NCBI GenBank assembly: GCA_964459065.1
Contig: CAYWMN010000122.1
Location: 1-10,719, forward strand
DNA length: 10,719 bases
From: JAMCXS01 sp964459065
GTDB lineage: Bacteria > Acidobacteriota > Terriglobia > UBA7540
Direction: 5' to 3'
Both the position numbers and the translations under genes were made by a program. Below are positions 6,073 through 10,719 of this stretch, piece by piece. The notes beneath the pieces are model-generated. The model was not told the DNA's origin and searched no databases. It was given only the letters and a program-made list of their open reading frames with translations. The first letter of the stretch is position 1. Each line of letters begins with the position of its first letter.

Positions 6073-7362
6073 TCAGAGGCCCAGGTTCTCGTACCATTTA
6101 ACGTTGGCGGTTGCCGACCCCACCGCGACAATGTCCGGGCGTCCGTCACCATTGACGTCCGCAATCACCACTCCCGAAGCCGCCATATCGGGATCCAGCG
6201 TTTCCCGCGTCCATGCAGTGCCAGATTCATTGGCGGCTTTGAAGATCAACAGCGAATTTCCCGGACCGCGGTAGCCCGCGACGATTTCGTCGTTGCCGTC
6301 GCCATCAAGGTCGGCGCAGGCGAGGGCATGTCCTTCCCGGAAGCTCGAATCGATGACCTGCCGCCGTGAGAATCCTTGGGCGGCAAAAGGCTTTGTGTAA
6401 ACGACCACCTGATTCCCATGCCACGGCTCAATGGTAGCAAGGTATCGATGCCCGCCTACGCGGCCCACTCCGATTTCACTCGAACCGTGGTAGCGCGCGG
6501 AAGATTGATCGCCGGGAGTAAGAAGCGTCCTGGTCCACCGGAGCTTCGCGCCGCGGCCCTTGGGCTCGAACAAATTGACGCCCTGGAAGCTGGCCGTGAG
6601 CAATTCGTCGCGGCCGTCGTGGTTCCAGTCCATCACCAGAACTCCGTGGGCAAGGGTCAAAGAATGATCGATAAGGTGCGAGACCCATTCACTTGAAGCC
6701 TTCTTGCCTTTACTCCGGCCCGCAAGGAGCGCACGAGGCATTTCAAACCAGGTGATCGCCGCCGGAACGGAGTAATCGGGAGGTCGGGAACCGGCTCCCA
6801 CAATCGGGACATCAATCAGTTCCAGCCTGCCATCGCCGTCAATGTCAGCCCAGCGCAGCCGGTGTGAGCCGGGAATTCGGCCGATCGGGGAAAGGGACCA
6901 TTCGGCTTTCAGGGAAGAATTTGGCGCCGCCCACCAGAGGCTTCCTCCCCGGCTGCTGCGGTTCAGGTAGAAACCGCAGGCGAGCGCCATGCCGCGCGCA
7001 GGATAACCCGGGCGGAACAGGGGCGCGAGGCTGATGTTGTTTTCGGTGGTGGTTGTGATGGGCCGCGGCTCCCAGGTAGGGTTCCGGTACCACTCGACGA
7101 TGTTCTGCTGCGAACTCAAAGCGAGAATATCGAGGCGACCGTCGCCGTCAATATCCGCAACCGCCACCTGGTAGCCTTCCCGAATGCCAGCCACGGTGTG
7201 AGCGCGCCAACGAGAGCGCTTTTTAATGCTTCCCCCGGCGGCGGACGCCGAGGAAGCCGCCAGGGCAGAGCCTGCGCCCAGCACACTCTTGAGAAACTTG
7301 CGTCGTGAAGCGGCGTTTCCGGAACGCGCGGGCGGTTTGCGATCCTTATTTCGAGGCGGCAT
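6073..7362 (-). CDS. Tat-exported FG-GAP/VCBS repeat protein
   Basis: A 429-residue predicted exported beta-propeller-like protein. The N-terminus has a twin-arginine signal: S-R-R-K-F-L-K around residues 19-25, then the hydrophobic SVLGAGSALAASSASAA (26-42). Five calcium-binding FG-GAP-type motifs follow: ADIDGDGRLDIL (69-80), ADIDGDGRLELID (172-184), MDWNHDGRDELL (244-255), ADLDGDGNDEIV (350-361) and ADVNGDGRPDIV (401-412), each with the D-x-[DN]-x-D-G loop. The frame also opens at ATG 7476, but the extra 38 residues do not resemble a signal and a TATAAT lies directly before that ATG, so 7362 is preferred; its ribosome site is weak. Proteins of this type are secreted or periplasmic and common in Acidobacteriota and Planctomycetes. 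The ligand is unknown, and no catalytic domain is fused to it. Confidence 0.85.
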   Translation of the reverse strand: MPPRNKDRKPPARSGNAASRRKFLKSVLGAGSALAASSASAAGGSIKKRSRWRAHTVAGIREGYQVAVADIDGDGRLDILALSSQQNIVEWYRNPTWEPRPITTTTENNISLAPLFRPGYPARGMALACGFYLNRSSRGGSLWWAAPNSSLKAEWSLSPIGRIPGSHRLRWADIDGDGRLELIDVPIVGAGSRPPDYSVPAAITWFEMPRALLAGRSKGKKASSEWVSHLIDHSLTLAHGVLVMDWNHDGRDELLTASFQGVNLFEPKGRGAKLRWTRTLLTPGDQSSARYHGSSEIGVGRVGGHRYLATIEPWHGNQVVVYTKPFAAQGFSRRQVIDSSFREGHALACADLDGDGNDEIVAGYRGPGNSLLIFKAANESGTAWTRETLDPDMAASGVVIADVNGDGRPDIVAVGSATANVKWYENLGL

Positions 7363-7453
7363 ACGGCTCGATTCTAAGCCCGAAGGAGCTGCAGATGCTA
7401 TAGGGCAGCTATTTTTCCATCCCCGGCAGTCGGCGCGCGCAGGGACCGCGGGT

Positions 7454-7482
7454 TTGTCGGAAAACGCGGAAGGCATTATAAT
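7454..7482 (+). promoter_or_regulatory. leuCD sigma-70 type promoter
   Basis: TTGTCG (7454-7459), a 17-base spacer and a perfect TATAAT (7477-7482). The start of transcription would be near 7489, about 39 bases before leuC. No Leu-rich leader peptide, attenuator or T-box fits in so short a leader. Confidence 0.65.
7475..7480 (-). promoter_or_regulatory. Possible divergent -10 for the FG-GAP gene
   Basis: The palindrome ATTATAAT gives a minus-strand TATAAT (7480-7475) sharing bases with the leuC -10. Its best -35 (GTTATT, 7503-7498, 17-base spacer) is poor. If real, transcription would start near 7468, consistent with translation from 7362. Confidence 0.3.
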
Positions 7483-7527
7483 AAATTGCTTAGAGCGAAT
7501 AACTTAATAAGCTAGGTTCTAGAAAAG

Positions 7528-8949
7528 ATGCCACCACTTACGATGTATGAAAAGGTTTGGAGCGCCCACGTGGTCCGGGAAGAACCGGGCCGGCCGGCGC
7601 TGATTTACATTGACCGCCACCTCGTCCACGAGGTGACCTCGGCCCAGGCATTTGCCGGGTTGAGAGCGGCGGGGCGCAAGGTCCGCCGGCCCGACCTCAC
7701 TTTTGCGGTGATGGACCACTCGGTGCCCACCACGGATCGCCGGCTCCCCATGACGGACCGCAGCGCGGCCGCGCAATTCGAGGCGCTCGCCCACAACTGC
7801 CAGGAAAACGGCATTCTGCTTTTCGATATGCATCATCGAAGGCAGGGAATCGTGCATATCATCGGCCCCGAACTGGGCCTCACGAATCCCGGCCAGACCA
7901 TCGTCTGCGGTGACAGCCACACTTCCACGCACGGCGCGTTCGGCGCCTTGGCCTTCGGAATCGGAACCAGCGAAGTGGAACACGTGCTGGCAACCCAGTG
8001 CCTGGCGCAGTTCAAGTCCAAGGCCATGCTGGTGCGGGTGAACGGCCATCGGCCGGCCGGGGTCACGGCCAAGGATATTGTGCTGGCAATCATCAACAAG
8101 ATTGGAATCTCCGGCGGCAACGGCCACGTCATCGAGTATGCCGGCGACGCCATCCGCGAACTTTCCATGGAAGGCCGGATGACGGTTTGCAACATGTCGA
8201 TTGAAGGCGGCGCGCGCGCGGGCATGGTGGCTCCGGATGAGACGACCTTTGCTTATCTTGAGGGCCGGCCGTATGTCCCAAGGGGAAAAGATTTCCAGGC
8301 CGCCGTCGACCGCTGGAAGACTTTTGTTTCTGATCCCGGCGCCGGCTATGACCGCGTCGTGGAATTTGACGCGGAATCCATTGCCCCGCAAGTCACCTGG
8401 GGCACCAACCCCGGCATGGGCGCAGACGTCACGGGAAAGGTGCCCGACCCCGGCAGTTTCCAGGACCCGGTCGCCCGCTCGGCTGCGGAGCGCGCGCTGG
8501 AATATATGGGTCTTCAACCCGGCACGCCGATGACCGAGATTCCCCTCGACCGGATTTTTATCGGCTCCTGCACCAACGCAAGGATCGAGGATTTGCGCCT
8601 GGCGGCGCGGGTTCTGGACGGTAAAAAGGTTTCTCCAAACATCAAAGGAGCCTTGGTGGTTCCCGGATCGCGGGCCGTCAAGGCCCAGGCGGAGAAGGAA
8701 GGGCTCGACAAAGTTTTTGTCGCCGCCGGCTTTGAGTGGCGCGATGCCGGATGCAGCATGTGCCTGGCCATGAATCCGGACGTTCTGCCAAGCGGCGAAC
8801 GTTGCGCCAGCACCTCCAACCGGAACTTTGAAGGCCGCCAGGGTAAGGGCGGGCGCACCCATCTGGTGAGCCCGATGATGGCGGCCGCCGCTGCTGTAGC
8901 CGGCCACTTTGTGGACATCCGGCAGTGGGACGTCGGGCACGCAGAATAG
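7528..8949 (+). CDS. leuC: 3-isopropylmalate dehydratase large subunit
   Basis: A 473-residue aconitase-family subunit. With LeuD it isomerises 2-isopropylmalate to 3-isopropylmalate in the cytoplasm, the second step of leucine biosynthesis. It opens with MYEKVWSAHVV and LIYIDRHLVHEVTS, the usual LeuC N-terminus. It carries CGDSHTSTHGAFGALAFGIG (from D129) and GTSEVEHVLATQ. Its three 4Fe-4S cysteines are C348 (in FIGSCTNARIEDL) and C409/C412 (GCSMCLAMNPD), positions that correspond well to the E. coli protein. Length is as expected for the bacterial two-subunit type. ATG 7528 is preferred over ATG 7543, though neither has a strong ribosome site. leuD follows after 48 bases in the same direction. 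Confidence 0.98.
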   Translation: MPPLTMYEKVWSAHVVREEPGRPALIYIDRHLVHEVTSAQAFAGLRAAGRKVRRPDLTFAVMDHSVPTTDRRLPMTDRSAAAQFEALAHNCQENGILLFDMHHRRQGIVHIIGPELGLTNPGQTIVCGDSHTSTHGAFGALAFGIGTSEVEHVLATQCLAQFKSKAMLVRVNGHRPAGVTAKDIVLAIINKIGISGGNGHVIEYAGDAIRELSMEGRMTVCNMSIEGGARAGMVAPDETTFAYLEGRPYVPRGKDFQAAVDRWKTFVSDPGAGYDRVVEFDAESIAPQVTWGTNPGMGADVTGKVPDPGSFQDPVARSAAERALEYMGLQPGTPMTEIPLDRIFIGSCTNARIEDLRLAARVLDGKKVSPNIKGALVVPGSRAVKAQAEKEGLDKVFVAAGFEWRDAGCSMCLAMNPDVLPSGERCASTSNRNFEGRQGKGGRTHLVSPMMAAAAAVAGHFVDIRQWDVGHAE

Positions 8950-8997
8950 AGCTTCTATTTCATTTGTCATCAATCGCAATTTTTTACGGAGCTTAAG

Positions 8998-9639
8998 ATG
9001 GAATCTCTTGTAAGACTCACGGGACTGGTTGCGCCGCTTGACCGCGTCAATGTGGACACGGATCAGATTATTCCGAAACAGTTTTTGAAGGCGATCACCC
9101 GCGAGGGATTCGGCCGTTTCCTGTTCTATGACTGGCGCTATGTTGACGGGGAGAAACCCAACCCGGAGTTTGTGTTGAACCAGCCACGCTACCAGGGCGC
9201 TTCCATCCTGCTGACGCGCACGAATTTCGGCTGCGGCTCCAGCCGCGAACACGCCCCCTGGGCGGTGCTCGATTACGGGTTCCGAGTCATCATCGCTCCA
9301 AGCTTTGCCGACATTTTCTATAACAATTGTTTCAAGAACGGCATCCTTCCGATCGTCTTGCCGGACGCGCAAGTGGATGATCTTTTCAAAAGGACGGAAC
9401 AGCGGGAGGGCTACCAGTTAACGGTGGACCTTGAAAGCCAGACGATCACGGAAGCCTCCGGCCAGGACGCGCTCCAGATCCCCTTCACGGTTGATCCCTT
9501 CCGGCGCGAGTGCCTGATGAAGGGGCTCGATGAAATCGGCCTGTCACTGCGCTTTCAAGACCAGATCACGGCCTATGAGCAACAATACCAGCCGAATGCG
9601 ACCCTCTATGGATCGCTCGACGCTTCCTCCGGCAGGTAA
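8998..9639 (+). CDS. leuD: 3-isopropylmalate dehydratase small subunit
   Basis: A 213-residue swivel-domain subunit that completes the isopropylmalate isomerase active site with LeuC. The N-terminus has GLVAPLDRVNVDTDQIIPKQ (9-28), KAITREGFGRFLFYDWRY (31-48), and the substrate-binding loop NFGCGSSREHAPWA (76-89), then SFADIFYNNCFKNGILPI, all diagnostic of LeuD. The start has a GGAG site (8988-8991) 6 bases upstream. The length is close to the proteobacterial type, about 200 residues, not the short archaeal form. Convergent with the glycoside-hydrolase-like gene, 30 bases apart. No leuA or leuB is in the window. Confidence 0.98.
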   Translation: MESLVRLTGLVAPLDRVNVDTDQIIPKQFLKAITREGFGRFLFYDWRYVDGEKPNPEFVLNQPRYQGASILLTRTNFGCGSSREHAPWAVLDYGFRVIIAPSFADIFYNNCFKNGILPIVLPDAQVDDLFKRTEQREGYQLTVDLESQTITEASGQDALQIPFTVDPFRRECLMKGLDEIGLSLRFQDQITAYEQQYQPNATLYGSLDASSGR

Positions 9640-9669
9640 AAGGCGCAGGACTTCTGGCCAGGCATCCCC

Positions 9670-10719
9670 TCATTCCACGACGACAAAGCGCTTGATGCCG
9701 ACCAATCCCTCCCCTTCAAGTTCCACCTCGTAGCGCCCAGGCGGAGTCGCCTCCGGGACAACCAGCCTCGCCTTGCCCGGAAGAGTGACGGAAACGCTTG
9801 GCGTGCTCCCGGAAGCAAACGCCAGGCCGCGGCTTGAAAGCGTGGCCGGCATCTTCCCTTTATGCCTTGGACCGCCCACCAGCGCCAGGTCCAGCTCCGC
9901 GGATTCGCCCGCGTGCAGAGTTCCGAGCGCGTTGAAGCTCGCGACCGCCGGCCCCTGGGGCTTGCGAAGCAGCACCATAAACCAGTTCGTATTTCGGATG
10001 GGCAGTGTCCACGCTTCGCCGTTCTTTCTGATTTTGAGCGGAGCGACCGTGGCCTTTTCGATGTCGTAAAGATAAGCGCCCTCGATCGGTCCGCTCACTC
10101 CCTTGACACGCACCGTAAAAGGCTCCCGTTTGGAGGAAATGCCCGTATTGTCGGGAAAGCGAAGAGGATCGTTGCTGCCGGGGCGCGCTCCCACCACCAC
10201 CGAATATCCGGGGCCGTGAAACAGGCGGACGATCACCTCGGGAAGCGAGGCCTGAGGGTCCTTATCCGCCGCCTTGCCCCACACCAGCGTCTCGCCCACG
10301 CCTTGCCGCATGGAGCGCCAGTTTTCATCCAATCGCATCCGTTCGGGAAACTGCTTGGACCCGTTGGCGCCTCCGATCTCGCCGCTCAGCGAAGCGAACA
10401 CCGGTCCTCCCGGGAGGTAGATGACAGGACGGTAACCGGGAAGCGCCAGGCGCATGGGCGGGATCTCGCGGGGATAGGTGAACTGCAAACCGCCATGAAA
10501 CCATTGGGAGAAAAAGTCCACCGGCGCTTCGGTCATCAGGAGGCAATCGGGGTTGACGGCCCGCACGGCGCGGCTGACTTTGTCCAGGAGCTGCTGGATC
10601 CACTGGTTGTATCCGAATGGCGTGTCGTGCTGGTGCGCCGGATTGTAGCAGGAGAGGAAATAGAAGCCCAGTGAGTCCAGACGGACTCCGTCGGCGCCCG
10701 TCTCCCGCACCAGCCGCGC
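9670..10719 (-). CDS. Glycoside-hydrolase-like TIM-barrel protein, C-terminal part (open at right edge)
   Basis: A frame of 349 codons enters from the right edge and ends at TGA 9672-9670. The first visible residues, ARLVRETGADGVRLDSLG, resemble a beta-strand end of a glycoside hydrolase barrel with D15 as a candidate catalytic or binding Asp. They are followed by CYNPAHQHDTPFGYN and later CLLMTEAPVDFFSQWFHG with Glu64 as a second candidate acidic residue. After the barrel (to roughly residue 165) there is a beta-rich region (YSVVVGARPGSN... YLYDIEKATVAPL) and a C-terminal Ig-like stretch (VSVTLPGKARLVVPEATPP, RYEVELEG). It resembles DUF6259-type and GH36/GH13-like uncharacterised hydrolases from soil bacteria, but the family is not certain and the substrate is unknown. 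Whether it is exported cannot be seen because the N-terminus lies outside. Confidence 0.75.
   Translation of the reverse strand, partial: ARLVRETGADGVRLDSLGFYFLSCYNPAHQHDTPFGYNQWIQQLLDKVSRAVRAVNPDCLLMTEAPVDFFSQWFHGGLQFTYPREIPPMRLALPGYRPVIYLPGGPVFASLSGEIGGANGSKQFPERMRLDENWRSMRQGVGETLVWGKAADKDPQASLPEVIVRLFHGPGYSVVVGARPGSNDPLRFPDNTGISSKREPFTVRVKGVSGPIEGAYLYDIEKATVAPLKIRKNGEAWTLPIRNTNWFMVLLRKPQGPAVASFNALGTLHAGESAELDLALVGGPRHKGKMPATLSSRGLAFASGSTPSVSVTLPGKARLVVPEATPPGRYEVELEGEGLVGIKRFVVVE

Noticed and set aside
7519..9372. A 617-codon open frame on the minus strand opposite leuC and leuD
   Set aside because: It lies antisense to two highly conserved enzymes in GC-rich sequence, where long antisense frames arise from codon bias. 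The translation has no recognisable domain and is rich in Ala, Gly, His and Arg.
9862..10674. A 270-codon plus-strand frame opposite the glycoside-hydrolase-like gene
   Set aside because: Antisense to a frame with a clear enzyme-like sequence; its own translation is low in hydrophobic residues and without domains.

Overview
The window looks like a chromosomal fragment from a GC-rich Gram-negative bacterium, most plausibly an Acidobacteriota member. The hints are a BON/glycine-zipper lipoprotein, a Tat-exported FG-GAP protein, a small Cys/His protein of a kind I associate with acidobacterial genomes, and a large glycoside-hydrolase-like protein. That assignment is an inference from gene style; no rRNA or other taxonomic marker is present.

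Layout: (1) 1-2607, minus strand: a family-2 glycosyltransferase of the polyprenyl/dolichyl-phosphate mannosyltransferase type (GTG start), followed by a family-39 (PMT/ArnT-like) membrane glycosyltransferase (TTG start) that runs off the left edge. Such pairs usually act together: the first charges a polyprenyl phosphate with a sugar and the second transfers that sugar outside the membrane. (2) 2740-3923, plus strand: a divergent lipoprotein with a BON domain, a Pro-rich linker and a glycine zipper. Its leader carries a 7-bp GC hairpin directly before the ribosome binding site. (3) 4109-5970: a small regulator region of lower GC content. It has an XRE-type repressor-like protein with a coiled-coil tail (minus), a strong plus-strand promoter whose -10 is covered by a near-perfect 21-bp palindrome, about 600 bases without a solid gene, then two small plus-strand genes (a Cys/His zinc-knuckle-like protein and an excisionase/MerR-type helix-turn-helix protein). 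(4) 6073-7362, minus strand: a Tat-exported FG-GAP/VCBS repeat protein. (5) 7454-9639, plus strand: leuC and leuD, the two subunits of isopropylmalate isomerase (leucine biosynthesis), behind a clear sigma-70 type promoter that overlaps a possible divergent one. (6) 9670-10719, minus strand: the C-terminal part of a glycoside-hydrolase-like TIM-barrel protein, open at the right edge.

Most of the window is ordinary chromosomal content. The least explained part is 4580-5970: a candidate autoregulated palindromic operator, a promoter with no obvious product for 500 bases, and two compact proteins that could bind nucleic acid. No CRISPR array, insertion sequence, tRNA or rRNA was seen, and no convincing rho-independent terminator.
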